Part shown: positions 35,188-45,031 of the stretch, piece after piece | How the letters are laid out: each line of letters begins with the position of its first letter | Position numbering within the stretch: the first letter of the stretch is position 1 | Source: Formosa algae | GTDB taxonomy: Bacteria > Bacteroidota > Bacteroidia > Flavobacteriales > Flavobacteriaceae | DNA: 64,000 bases | Assembly (NCBI RefSeq): GCF_001439665.1 | Contig: NZ_LMAK01000007.1 | Span: 113,226-177,225, forward strand | Direction of reading: 5' to 3' | The notes under the pieces: generated by a model | The model's input: only the letters and a program-made list of their open reading frames with translations | Database searches by the model: none | Told to the model about the DNA's origin: nothing | Program-made: the position numbers and the translations under genes

Positions 35188-36582
35188 TTAATTGGAATTT
35201 TGCACAAAATTTGTGTTGATATCCATTTCTCTTTGCGGGATAAAAAACAAGTCTCTTACACTTGATGCGGCAATTATTGGTTCTGCCTCACTTACTTTTT
35301 CTGCAGCGACACCAAAGCGTTTTAAATCTGGCCATCTGTGATTTTCAAAAGCCAGTTCTAATTGTCTTTCTTCTAATAATTTTTCGCTAAAAGTTCCCGG
35401 AGTTGTAGCACTTATCGGACTTAAACCAGCGCGATCTCTAACTTGGTTAATAAGACTGTAAGATTCATCTGTTTCTCCTAAAGCTTCAGCAAGCATTAAC
35501 AATACATCTGCATATCTAAAAACTATAAAGTTTATATCTGAATCGTATTCTGTTGGTGGATCACTTTCATATTTTCTAACATAATTTGCATCAATAGTTT
35601 CACCTGTTGCATTTATATAGGTTGCTCCCATTGAAGATGAAAAACGCGCATCTCCATCTACATAAGACGTTTCCATTTCTGATGTTGGTCTGTTTCTACC
35701 ATAACCTGAACCTGTTTGCAGAAAAGCACTCGGAGAGAAATCGTTTGTAAAAGCACTTCCTTGTCCTATTCCTCCGCCTAAATATTCAACTTCAAAAATA
35801 GATTCTTCATTATGTTCATTAGACGCTCCCCATAAATCGGCATAATCATCTACTAAACTATAACCATAGCTCGCTTGTATTCTTCGCAATACTGTAACTG
35901 CTTCAGAATTCTGATTTGTAGTTAATAATACTTTTGCTAATAAAGTTGCTGCTGCACCTTTAGTTGCTCGTCCTAAATCGCTAGCTCCATAAGAAGAGCT
36001 TAAGTTTGCTTCGGCTGTTGTTAAATCTATAATTAATTGGGTATATACTGTTGAAGCATCGACTTGAGTTAACTCTTCCCCTGTTGTAAAAGGTTCTAAT
36101 TGTAACGGAATATTACCATAAGCAACTGCTAAATGATAGTACATTAAAGATCTTAGAAATAAAGCTTCCCCTATAATTCTTGTTTTAACAGCCTCAGTCA
36201 TTTCTATACCTTCAATTCTAGATAAAATAACATTACAGTTTGCTATTACAGAGTAAGATCCTGTCCATGCCGCAGTAACTTGTTCGTTTAAAGCATCTTC
36301 TGTAAATGCATTAATTTCGGTAAATTGTCTTGCTAAACCGGTACCATCTGCACCTTGATCTGTATTATCGCCACGCATTTCGAACATGGTCCAATAAGCA
36401 CGACCGTAAACACCATCGTCTTGCAAACCAGCATAACTGGCATTTATTGCTGAAACAAAATCATTTTCTGTAGTATAAAAATCGGCTTCATTTCTATTAG
36501 AAATTGGAGCTAGATCTGTAAAATCGTCACTACAAGAATTCAGAGCTATTAGGGCTATAAGACATATATATATATTTTTCAT
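35188..36582 (-). CDS. susD: SusD/RagB-family lipoprotein (second locus)
   Basis: The 464-residue lipoprotein has lipobox Cys17 (LNSC). SusD hallmarks are EADFYTTENDFVSAINASYAGLQDDG, RIIGEALFLRSLMYYHLAVAYGNIPL, LGRATKGAAATLLAKVLL, NFIVFRYADVLLMLAEALGE and ERQLELAFENHRWPDLKRFG. It follows susC by 17 bp. It would bind the glycan for import; the ligand is unknown. Confidence 0.95.
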   Translation of the reverse strand: MKNIYICLIALIALNSCSDDFTDLAPISNRNEADFYTTENDFVSAINASYAGLQDDGVYGRAYWTMFEMRGDNTDQGADGTGLARQFTEINAFTEDALNEQVTAAWTGSYSVIANCNVILSRIEGIEMTEAVKTRIIGEALFLRSLMYYHLAVAYGNIPLQLEPFTTGEELTQVDASTVYTQLIIDLTTAEANLSSSYGASDLGRATKGAAATLLAKVLLTTNQNSEAVTVLRRIQASYGYSLVDDYADLWGASNEHNEESIFEVEYLGGGIGQGSAFTNDFSPSAFLQTGSGYGRNRPTSEMETSYVDGDARFSSSMGATYINATGETIDANYVRKYESDPPTEYDSDINFIVFRYADVLLMLAEALGETDESYSLINQVRDRAGLSPISATTPGTFSEKLLEERQLELAFENHRWPDLKRFGVAAEKVSEAEPIIAASSVRDLFFIPQREMDINTNFVQNSN

Positions 36583-36599
36583 ATTGTATTATTTTTAAA

Positions 36600-39500
36600 T
36601 TAAAAAGAAAGATTTAATCCCACTGTAAAAGACTTTGTTAACGGATAAGCTCCGTAATCTTCTCCAGGTGTTAAACTACTGGTTGGGCTATTACTAACTT
36701 CTGGATTGTAACCTAAATAATCTGTTATGGTAAACAAATTAGTACCTGTTACGAAGAATCGCAGTCTATCTATAGACTCTCCAAACACTTCTTTACTTGG
36801 TAAAGTATAGCCTAAAGTCATGTTTCTTAATCTTATAAAAGAACCATCTTCAACTTGAAAGGATGATATTCTGTTATTGTTACCATGATTTCCTGATAAT
36901 CTATCTGCTCTAGGGATATTTCCATCTCCTGGATCCTGCTCAGATTTCCATCTGTTATTAAAAACAGCGTAAGAGTTAAAGTTAGCCTCTCCGTTTTTTA
37001 GGTGTCTAGATGTTAAGTTTAAAACTTCGTTCCCTTCTACCCCTTGAATTAAGAATGTAAAATCTACACCTTTATAGGTGAATTTATTAGATATACCCCA
37101 AGTAAAATCTGGAAAATAGCTTCCTGTAACTGTTCTATCGTCTGGTGTGATTTCTCCATCTCCATTAACATCTTTAAATCTAAAATCTCCAGGTCCTGCA
37201 TTTGGTGCTTGCGTATCTACAGGTGCATTTTGTATATCTGCTTCATTTTGATAAATACCATCTACCACGTAACCGTAATAGCTTCCTATTGCTTCGCCAA
37301 CCTGTGTAATATGTCTAATTCCGGCACTCCCTTCAGAATAAATAGGTTCTCCATCTCCATTAAGAGACAAGACTTCATTTTTATTTGTCGAGAAATTTAG
37401 ACCTGTTTCCCAAGTAAATGCTCCAACTAAATTTCTACTCTTTAAAGCAATTTCAAAACCTTCATTTTTAACTTCACCAATGTTTTGTAAAGTGGTTTCA
37501 AAACCAGAAACCGAAGTAATACCGACATTTAACAGTAAGTCTGAAGTAATGGTTCTATAATAATCTGCCAATAAAAATATTCTGTTATTTATGACACCCA
37601 ATTCAAGCCCCACGTTAGTTTGCGCAGATTTTTCCCAAGTTAATTCTGGGTTTGGAATGGTAGATTGCATTAAACCGTTGGCTTCATTTCCACTATAATT
37701 ATAGTTGTTAGGAGATAATAATCCGATAGCTCCGTAGTTAGGAATTTCGAAATTCCCAGTTTCTCCCCAACTGAATCTTACTTTTAATTCTGAAACAAAA
37801 TCTAGAGAACTCATAAAGTCTTCTTCGCTAACACGCCATCCAAGAGAGAATGATGGAAAATATCCTGTCTGATTGTCTTTCCCGAATCTAGATGATGTAT
37901 CTGAACGAAATGTCCCTGTAAACAAATACTTATCGTCGTAACTATAATTCATTCTAAATAATGCTGAAGCCAAAGACCATTCTTCTCTAGCAGAACTTCC
38001 TGCAAAAACTTGTCCTCCACTAATAGTATGCACTAAATCGTCTGGAAAATTATCTGCTTGTACTTGTTTGATTGTAATGATATCTTTTTGAGCAGAATAC
38101 CCTGCAACTGCATTAAAGTAATGCACACCATATTCTTTTTCCCAATTTAGAGTGTTTTCCCACAACCAATTTAATTCTGTAGAAGATGACGCTTGCGCAT
38201 ACGATTCGCCTTCTGTTGCTTCTCTGTACAATAATGTGTTTGCTCTATAAAAATCTCTGTTGTATAGGTTTACGTAAGACCCTCCAAATGTTTTTAATGT
38301 TAAGCCAGGTTGAATTTCGTAAGATAAACCTAAAGATGCTCTGGTTTGAAATTGAAATAATTTATCGTCTATAGCATCTATTATGGCAAGCGGATTACTC
38401 GCTGTTGTAGTACCACCACCCAAATGAGATTGGTTATTAGTTTGATTAGGAGATCCGTCTGAATTATAAGGACTCACTGTTGGAGATTGCACCAAAGCAG
38501 AATATACAATTCCAGGAGGTCTAGCAAAATAAGGTGCTGAAGCGGGTTGTCTTTGATTTTCTGTAATGGTTGGTGTAATTCTAAGATCTAAAGTAAATTT
38601 ATCATTTAACTTAGAATTTAAATTTAGCATTAAATTATAACGTTCGAAACTAGAATTTGGAATTATTCCTTCTTGCTTAAAGTATCCTCCAGAAGCGTGA
38701 TAACTTGTTTTATTAGAAAGCGGTGTATCGTAAGACAAGTTGTAACTCTGAATAGATCCTGTTTTAAAAATTAAATCTTGCCAATCGGTATCTGTTCCAT
38801 CCCAGTTTAAAAAAGATTCAGGCATTTCATAATTTTCATTATCTCTATCTCCAGGTCCCATTGGATCATCTGCAGACGCATCTGGATTATCAGATAAATA
38901 CGCATTGTTTCTTGAGTCTCTTGTATAGTCTATTAATTCTTCAGAGTTCATTAAATCGACCTTATTTGCAACACTTTGTACGGTATAAAACGTATCGAAA
39001 GACAATCTGCCTTTGTCTGAAGCTGTTCCGCTTTTGGTAGAAATTAATACCACACCATTACCACCTCTAGAACCATAAATGGCTGCTGCAGAAGCATCTT
39101 TTAAAATTTCTATAGACGCAATATCATTAGGATTAATTGTAGCTAATGGATTTACAGGTGGCGCTTGAAAAGAACCGCCTCGTCTCTCTAAATCTCCTTG
39201 AATTCCTAAAGTGGTTAAGTTTTTAGATATTGGAATACCGTCTACCACAAATAACGGATCGTTACCTGCAGAAATAGATCCTGAACCACGCACACGTATA
39301 TTAGGACTAGATCCTGGTTCTCCAGAAACTTCTTGAACTTGCACCCCAGCAACCTGTCCTACAATAGCATTTTCTACGCTAACTACTGGAATATCTGCAA
39401 TAGCACTTGGAGATACAGAGGCAACTGCACCTGTTACTCTTTTTTTAGATAAAGAACCATAACCCACCACAATCACTTCGTCTAAAGCAGCGGCGTCTGG

Positions 39501-40124
39501 AAGTAATGTTATTGTTATAGAAGATTTATCTGTTACATTTACTTGCTGTGTTTGGTACCCAACAAAAGACACAATAATAATAACTTCACCAGTAGGTAAT
39601 TCTAATTCAAAATTTCCGTCAATATCAGAAATTACACCTGTACCTGTACCTTTAATATGGGCCGTAGCTCCTGCAAGAGGAAATCCTGTGTCGTCTACAA
39701 TGGTACCTTTTAAAATATTTGGAACTGCTTCAACAGCTTTCTTTTCTGAAGTATCTACCTCATTTAAATCGTGAAGTTTTTTGGTAACCACTATTTGATT
39801 GGACGTGATACTATAATTTAAATTAGAATTCTCTGATAATTCGCGCAATAATTCTGACAAACGCACTTTATCGGATTCTAAGTTTATTTTTTTATGAACA
39901 TCTATTTCTGAAGTTTCGTAAAAGAAACGATACCCTGAAGATTTAGTTATGGTTTCGAATACTTTATCGAGGGGCTTGTTTTTTAAATTAACAGACACCA
40001 TCTCGTTTTGACATTTTAAAACTGTTGCATTTACATGAGTGACAAAAAGCAGAAGTATTAAAAAGGATGCTTTTGTAACCAGCGTAATATTTGGTCTTTT
40101 TATTTTGTGTAGTTTTCTTTTCAT
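36600..40124 (-). CDS. susC: SusC/RagA-family TonB-dependent transducer with STN domain (second locus)
   Basis: The 1,174-residue protein is longer than the laminarin SusC because of an N-terminal STN (secretin/TonB) domain at about residues 40-110 (NLKNKPLDKVFETITKSSGYRFFYE...). This domain contacts FecR to signal substrate arrival. A CarboxypepD_reg-like domain (LKGTIVDDTGFPLAGATAHI) and the plug follow (DEVIVVGYGSLSKKRVTGAVASV, IRVRGSGSISAGNDPLFVVDG, ILKDASAAAIYGSRGGNGVVLIST). The barrel ends SFTVGLNLSF. With the upstream fecR and sigma genes it makes a trans-envelope signalling unit. Confidence 0.95.
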   Translation of the reverse strand: MKRKLHKIKRPNITLVTKASFLILLLFVTHVNATVLKCQNEMVSVNLKNKPLDKVFETITKSSGYRFFYETSEIDVHKKINLESDKVRLSELLRELSENSNLNYSITSNQIVVTKKLHDLNEVDTSEKKAVEAVPNILKGTIVDDTGFPLAGATAHIKGTGTGVISDIDGNFELELPTGEVIIIVSFVGYQTQQVNVTDKSSITITLLPDAAALDEVIVVGYGSLSKKRVTGAVASVSPSAIADIPVVSVENAIVGQVAGVQVQEVSGEPGSSPNIRVRGSGSISAGNDPLFVVDGIPISKNLTTLGIQGDLERRGGSFQAPPVNPLATINPNDIASIEILKDASAAAIYGSRGGNGVVLISTKSGTASDKGRLSFDTFYTVQSVANKVDLMNSEELIDYTRDSRNNAYLSDNPDASADDPMGPGDRDNENYEMPESFLNWDGTDTDWQDLIFKTGSIQSYNLSYDTPLSNKTSYHASGGYFKQEGIIPNSSFERYNLMLNLNSKLNDKFTLDLRITPTITENQRQPASAPYFARPPGIVYSALVQSPTVSPYNSDGSPNQTNNQSHLGGGTTTASNPLAIIDAIDDKLFQFQTRASLGLSYEIQPGLTLKTFGGSYVNLYNRDFYRANTLLYREATEGESYAQASSSTELNWLWENTLNWEKEYGVHYFNAVAGYSAQKDIITIKQVQADNFPDDLVHTISGGQVFAGSSAREEWSLASALFRMNYSYDDKYLFTGTFRSDTSSRFGKDNQTGYFPSFSLGWRVSEEDFMSSLDFVSELKVRFSWGETGNFEIPNYGAIGLLSPNNYNYSGNEANGLMQSTIPNPELTWEKSAQTNVGLELGVINNRIFLLADYYRTITSDLLLNVGITSVSGFETTLQNIGEVKNEGFEIALKSRNLVGAFTWETGLNFSTNKNEVLSLNGDGEPIYSEGSAGIRHITQVGEAIGSYYGYVVDGIYQNEADIQNAPVDTQAPNAGPGDFRFKDVNGDGEITPDDRTVTGSYFPDFTWGISNKFTYKGVDFTFLIQGVEGNEVLNLTSRHLKNGEANFNSYAVFNNRWKSEQDPGDGNIPRADRLSGNHGNNNRISSFQVEDGSFIRLRNMTLGYTLPSKEVFGESIDRLRFFVTGTNLFTITDYLGYNPEVSNSPTSSLTPGEDYGAYPLTKSFTVGLNLSF

Positions 40125-40270
40125 AAAGCTATTAATAATTTTTAGGTTGGAAATTCGTTTTTTTCTTGAAAGAAGAAATCTGTATCCGTTTTAAGGCGGT
40201 TATAAATTCAAATGCATTTGAATTTCTTAAAAACGTTACATCTCATGTTTATAAAGTCATATCATTAAGG

Positions 40271-41428
40271 TTAAGGATTAGTAATTGTTATTGTCTTCCC
40301 TTTTCTTACATAAGAAAAGTTTGTGTGCATTTTAATTGTATTTAAGATCTGTTCGATACTATCATTTTGGAAGCTTCCATTAAATCGCAATGTATTTATG
40401 TCGTCAAAATGATTATTTATCGATAAATTATAATGGCGTTCTAAGGTTTTTGTAATATCATCAAAGCGTTCGTTTTCAAAGACTAGTATGCCTTTAGTCC
40501 ACCCTATATAGTTTTCAACATTTACATTTGTAATTTCGATAGCATCAGAATTTGGTCTAAGCGAAGCCTTTTGCGAAGGTGTTATTAGTTGATAATTATC
40601 TGCATCATGCAACGCCTTATTTTGTTTAACTCCTACAGACCCTTCAACCAATACTATTTCTGTATGACATTCGCCTGAATAAGAAGAGACGTTAAATTGC
40701 GTTCCATACACTTTAACTACACTGCGTTTTGAAGCCACTAAAAATGATTGTGATTTATCTTTAGCCACATCAAAATAAGCTTCTCCTTCTAAGTACACAC
40801 TTCTAGCTTCATCTTTATTAAAGGCATTTGGATATTTTAAAGTAGATCCAGAATTTAAGTGTACTTGAGACCCGTCTGATAAAATAACTTTGAAGGTTTT
40901 TCCGTAAGGCACCGTTAATACATTTTGGTAATAATTAGCTGTGACTGTAGTTTGAGTATATTTTAAAATACCTTCCTGCATAACGGCTACGTGTTCTCCG
41001 TTTGAAGTAATAACCTTATCTTCTATCAAGTTTATAGATTCGTTCTTGTCATTAAGAATTTGTAATGTCACTTGATTGGGATCAAGTTGAATATCATTTA
41101 AGCGATCTTGTTTTAAAAAGTAAAATGATGCAAAACAAACACCTATTAATATAGCGGCATATTTAAGGTAAGGAATGAAGGTTTTTAATTGACGCTCTTT
41201 TTTATCCTTATGTATTTTAGTTAAGAAATCGTTGAATGCAGAATCTGAGTCTACACTTTTATATTCTAAATCTAGAAGTTGTTGTGCTTTAACAAACTCT
41301 TTAAAAATTTTTTGATTCTTTTTTGTTTCAACCCATTTGTATAGCTGTGCTTTTTCTAAAGCTGTAGCTTCAGAATCTAAATACTTTACTATGGTTTTTT
41401 TAGCGTTAAATTCTTTCATTTTTAACAA
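40271..41428 (-). CDS. FecR-family anti-sigma factor (second locus)
   Basis: The 385-residue protein has a cytosolic N-terminal domain, one membrane span at about residues 85-105 (YLKYAAILIGVCFASFYFL) and the periplasmic FecR domain. The FecR core is clear: VPYGKTFKVILSDGSQVHLNSGSTLKYP, REV-like SVYLEGEAYFDVAKDKSQSFLV and VYGTQFNVSSY. The C-terminal STN-like segment (FDDITKTLERHYNLSI...) is also present. It should hold the adjacent ECF sigma factor until SusC signals. The start could be ATG 41428 or one of the next in-frame ATGs. Confidence 0.92.
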   Translation of the reverse strand: MLKMKEFNAKKTIVKYLDSEATALEKAQLYKWVETKKNQKIFKEFVKAQQLLDLEYKSVDSDSAFNDFLTKIHKDKKERQLKTFIPYLKYAAILIGVCFASFYFLKQDRLNDIQLDPNQVTLQILNDKNESINLIEDKVITSNGEHVAVMQEGILKYTQTTVTANYYQNVLTVPYGKTFKVILSDGSQVHLNSGSTLKYPNAFNKDEARSVYLEGEAYFDVAKDKSQSFLVASKRSVVKVYGTQFNVSSYSGECHTEIVLVEGSVGVKQNKALHDADNYQLITPSQKASLRPNSDAIEITNVNVENYIGWTKGILVFENERFDDITKTLERHYNLSINNHFDDINTLRFNGSFQNDSIEQILNTIKMHTNFSYVRKGKTITITNP

Positions 41429-41511
41429 AAATATTATACATATATAGCTTAGACGTATTATTTCTTAAACACCCCCACTCTATATTGATAATATTTTTAA
41501 ATAAAATGCAA

Positions 41512-42117
41512 TTAGTTTTTTAAAAAGAAATCTTTCTTTAAATAAGTAATGAGTAAAAACAGAGATTCTGAGCTGTCTTTTAAATTTTCTCTAAGTCTTT
41601 TTAAAGCCTTAGTCATATGTCGCTCTACAGTTTTAATAGAGATATTGAGCTCTTCAGATATTTCTCTATATTTTAAACCGTCTTTTTTACCCAGTAAAAA
41701 CACCTTTTTACATTGTTCTGGTAATTTATCGACTTCGGTGATTAGAAGTTGTAGCATTTTATCGAAATCAACTACAGGAGATTCAACCATCTCATTAACT
41801 ACTTCGTATTTTAACTGCTCTATAAGAAGATTTTTTTGTGTGTGTTCTCGCGTTAAATCTATAAATAGATTATAGGCAATCCTAAACATGTACTTTTTTA
41901 AGGAATAGTCTATACTTAAGGATTCTCTTTTATTCCAAACTTTAATGTAAGCTTGTTGTACGATATCTTTAGACACATCCATGCTTCCAGAAATAGTACT
42001 TATATAATGACACAATTCTGAATAATACAACTTGTATAGATGTTTATAGGCGACTTCATCGCCTACTTTTAACCTATGTATAAGTATATCTTCATTATCG
42101 TAATTATGTATTATCAT
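41512..42117 (-). CDS. ECF sigma factor (second locus)
   Basis: The 201-residue protein has sigma region 2 (GDEVAYKHLYKLYYSELCHYIS...DVSKDIVQQAYIKVWNKR) and region 4 with a helix-turn-helix (LPEQCKKVFLLGKKDGLKYREISEELNISIKTVERHMTKALKRLRE). It lies 83 bp upstream of the FecR gene, the standard order for Bacteroidota sigma/anti-sigma control of SusCD genes. Confidence 0.93.
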   Translation of the reverse strand: MIIHNYDNEDILIHRLKVGDEVAYKHLYKLYYSELCHYISTISGSMDVSKDIVQQAYIKVWNKRESLSIDYSLKKYMFRIAYNLFIDLTREHTQKNLLIEQLKYEVVNEMVESPVVDFDKMLQLLITEVDKLPEQCKKVFLLGKKDGLKYREISEELNISIKTVERHMTKALKRLRENLKDSSESLFLLITYLKKDFFLKN

Positions 42118-42684
42118 TCAAGTCATTGACAAATTGACTCTAAAACTACCTATTCTTTTCTTAAAATATAAGCAATCATCGATTTAATTAATAAATCAGA
42201 ATTAAAAATTCATTATTATAAATAATTGGGTTGTAAATAATTTAATTATGTGATTAATACCAAACAATTCTGACAAAATGTAAGAAAAAACGCGTTACTT
42301 AATTAACCTATTTAAAATCTTTAGAAACATTTGCAATAAAAATCACTCTCAAACACCCTAACAGAACAGTCTTAATTATATGCATAATGTTTAGTGTATT
42401 TTAGTTTTAAAATTTAAATACACTATTCCTTATAATAATTTGTAGGAGAATATATCATAACATTTTGTATTGCAGATTTCGCACACAATTAAAAGTTAAA
42501 TACATGAATTTCAGTACTTATATAAATATTTATCTGTAAATTTAGGTAGAATAAAATTTTACTTATGACAAACATTACTCATGATTAGAGAATTCAAATC
42601 ACACTAACACAATTAATACATTAAACTATTATACATGTTTAGCGAATTTCAATAATCATATTTAACCTTTTATCTCTTTGCATT
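42118..42684. other. Intergenic region, 567 bp
   Basis: This very AT-rich stretch separates the divergent sigma-factor gene and the unknown gene at 42685. I see no open frame of note, no hairpin terminator and no RNA gene. It must hold the promoters of both flanking genes, but none could be fixed with confidence. Confidence 0.6.
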
Positions 42685-43431
42685 ATGATAGCCATTGACA
42701 ACTTATTTCGCGACATTTCCTCTGGACCTCCTAAAAAGGCAGCTTTAAAAAAAGCGACAGAGGTTAATAGATTATACGACAGATTAAAAAAAGGAACTAT
42801 AAAATTATTAATTCCTGAACATTTTGAAACACCAACTACATCGGAAAAAATAATGCAGTCTATTCCGTGCAGAAAACATCTTAGAATGTCTTTTGAACAT
42901 CAAGAACAAGTTAGTGATGATGAAAAAATTTCTACTTTCACTCCTGATATTCTTACAGTACATACTATGAAGATTCCGAAAGGATACGTGCCTATAAAAG
43001 CAGTTCTACATTATAAAGTATACACTAATTCTGAAGAAAATTTACGTATAAATTTTAAAATTGGTCGTAAATGCATCACTATAAAACCGGTTTCTGAGGC
43101 CCAAAAAACAGTACTAAATAATACAGCCATTGAACATGAAAATTATTCACTTTTTGATGGTGACTTAGAAATTAATTTAAAAGATATACCTGTAGATCTG
43201 GTAAACAAAACTAATGAAATGCCATTTTCTATATTTTTAAAAGCAACGAAACATTATACTTTTAACTTATTAATTGGTTGTAATCAAGAAAAAACCACAA
43301 CCTCATATAATTGGCCCAAAACGTCGTATAACAGAATAAAAGACTCTTATAACAAACAACAAGAAGCTTACGAGATGAAACTTCGTGAACAACAACAATA
43401 TAACGAACATTCATTATTTGACATGATCTAA
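42685..43431 (+). CDS. Unknown cytosolic protein, isolated gene
   Basis: The 248-residue protein has no signal peptide or membrane span. It opens with a Lys/Ala-rich helical region (FRDISSGPPKKAALKKATEVNRLYDRLKK). The middle is beta-rich (LTVHTMKIPKGYVPIKAVLHYKVYT...NLRINFKIGRK), and the C-terminus is a charged, Gln-rich helix (YNKQQEAYEMKLREQQQYNEHSLFDMI). I do not recognise the family. The gene has long non-coding DNA before it and a terminator after it, so it is its own transcription unit. Codon use looks like that of its neighbours. Confidence 0.72.
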   Translation: MIAIDNLFRDISSGPPKKAALKKATEVNRLYDRLKKGTIKLLIPEHFETPTTSEKIMQSIPCRKHLRMSFEHQEQVSDDEKISTFTPDILTVHTMKIPKGYVPIKAVLHYKVYTNSEENLRINFKIGRKCITIKPVSEAQKTVLNNTAIEHENYSLFDGDLEINLKDIPVDLVNKTNEMPFSIFLKATKHYTFNLLIGCNQEKTTTSYNWPKTSYNRIKDSYNKQQEAYEMKLREQQQYNEHSLFDMI

Positions 43432-43499
43432 AAGTGTAATAATCGCTTTTACAGCATTAATTAAATTGTTTAATTAATTTACATACATTACTTAAACTA

Positions 43500-43551
43500 A
43501 AACAGAACTATTGAATATGCGCTTTAAAAAGACAGATCAATAGTTCTGTTT
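43500..43551. terminator. Long inverted repeat between convergent genes
   Basis: AAACAGAACTATTGA (43500-43514) and TCAATAGTTCTGTTT (43537-43551) form a perfect 15-bp stem with a 22-base loop. It lies between the unknown gene and uxaC, which converge, and probably ends both transcripts. Confidence 0.72.
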
Positions 43552-43611
43552 ACATATAAGCAATATTGATTTTAATAGTTAATCGGAGATATTAATTGGC
43601 TATATTTTTTA

Positions 43612-45012
43612 TTAAAATTCAAAATAATTTTTGGCGTTATTGTAGCTAATATCAGACACCATTTTACCAATCCATTCCATGTCGTTTGGTAATTCTCCGC
43701 GTTTAATTTCATCTCCTAAAAGATTACAAAGAATTCGTCTAAAATATTCATGTCTAGGAAATGATAAGAAACTTCTAGAATCTGTTAGCATTCCTATAAA
43801 ACAACTAATTAAGCCCATATTAGAAAGCGTGTTCAATTGCTTAGTCATTCCATCTTTTTGATCTAAAAACCACCAACCAGAACCCCATTGTACTTTTCCT
43901 CTCACACTACCATCGTTAAAATTTCCAATCATAGTCGCCATAACTTCATTATCAGCTGGATTCAAATTATAAATAATGGTTTTGGTTAATTTATCTTTAC
44001 TATCTAAAGCATTTAAAAAAGCAGATAATTTTTCTGCTTGCGAATAATCACCAATAGAATCCCAACCTGTATCAGGACCTAAAAGTGTATGCATTCGCTT
44101 ATTATTATTACGAAGTGCTCCTAAATGAAATTGTTGCACCCAACCATATTCATGATAGGTTTCGCATAAAAATACTAGTACTGCAGTTTGAAACTTTGCT
44201 GCTTCTAAACTTGTAATCGCTTTACCTTCTAATTGCTGCTTTAAAATGGAGTCTACTTCATTTTCTGTATAGTTTTCAAAATACATTTTATCTAAACCGT
44301 GGTCACATAATCGACAACCACTGTCATGAAAAAAATGAATTCTTTTAATTAAAGCATCACATAAACTGGAAAATGAATTTATATGAACTCCCGCTGATCC
44401 ACCTAAAGCAATTAAATACTCATTATAACCTTCGTGAGAAATAAATATAGCTTTATCAGGTCTAAAAGCTGTACTAACTTTCACTCCAAAATTCTCTTGT
44501 GATAATTGATGATGGTATTCTAAAGAGTCAATAGGATCTTCAGTGGTGCAAACCAATTCTGCATTTACCTTTTTCAATAATCCCCTACAGCTATACGCTC
44601 CAGAATTTAATTTCATCTTGGTTTCATCCCATATCTTTTCAGCCGATTTTTCATTCAATAATTCTGTAATATCGAAGTATCTTGCTAATTCTAAATGCGT
44701 CCAATGATATAGCGGATTACGCATAGTATAGGGTACCGTTTTTGCCCAGTTTAGAAACTTATCTTTATCTGAACTGTTCCCTGTTATAAATTCTTCTTTT
44801 ATCCCTAAAGTACGCATGGCTCGCCACTTGTAATGATCCCCTTTAATCCAAACATTAGTGATATTCTCAAAGGTAACATCGTCTGCAATTTGTTGAGGCG
44901 ACAAGTGGTTATGATAATCTATAATAGGCTGATTTTTTGAATAATTATGATATAATTCTTCAGCGTATTTATTTTCTAATAAAAAGTTGTCGTGAATAAA
45001 ACTTGTACTCAT
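43612..45012 (-). CDS. uxaC: Uronate isomerase
   Basis: UxaC converts D-glucuronate to D-fructuronate and D-galacturonate to D-tagaturonate. The 466-residue protein shows the amidohydrolase-like metal motif IIDYHNHLSPQQIADD near the N-terminus, NVWIKGDHYKWRAMRTLGI, and later motifs HLGALRNNNKRM, DTGWDSIGDYSQAEKLSAFLN and SFLSFPRHEYFRRILCNLLG. It is the last gene of the uxuB-uxuA-uxaC operon, 19 bp after uxuA. Confidence 0.95.
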   Translation of the reverse strand: MSTSFIHDNFLLENKYAEELYHNYSKNQPIIDYHNHLSPQQIADDVTFENITNVWIKGDHYKWRAMRTLGIKEEFITGNSSDKDKFLNWAKTVPYTMRNPLYHWTHLELARYFDITELLNEKSAEKIWDETKMKLNSGAYSCRGLLKKVNAELVCTTEDPIDSLEYHHQLSQENFGVKVSTAFRPDKAIFISHEGYNEYLIALGGSAGVHINSFSSLCDALIKRIHFFHDSGCRLCDHGLDKMYFENYTENEVDSILKQQLEGKAITSLEAAKFQTAVLVFLCETYHEYGWVQQFHLGALRNNNKRMHTLLGPDTGWDSIGDYSQAEKLSAFLNALDSKDKLTKTIIYNLNPADNEVMATMIGNFNDGSVRGKVQWGSGWWFLDQKDGMTKQLNTLSNMGLISCFIGMLTDSRSFLSFPRHEYFRRILCNLLGDEIKRGELPNDMEWIGKMVSDISYNNAKNYFEF

Positions 45013-45031
45013 AGCTTAAAAATTTTAATCC

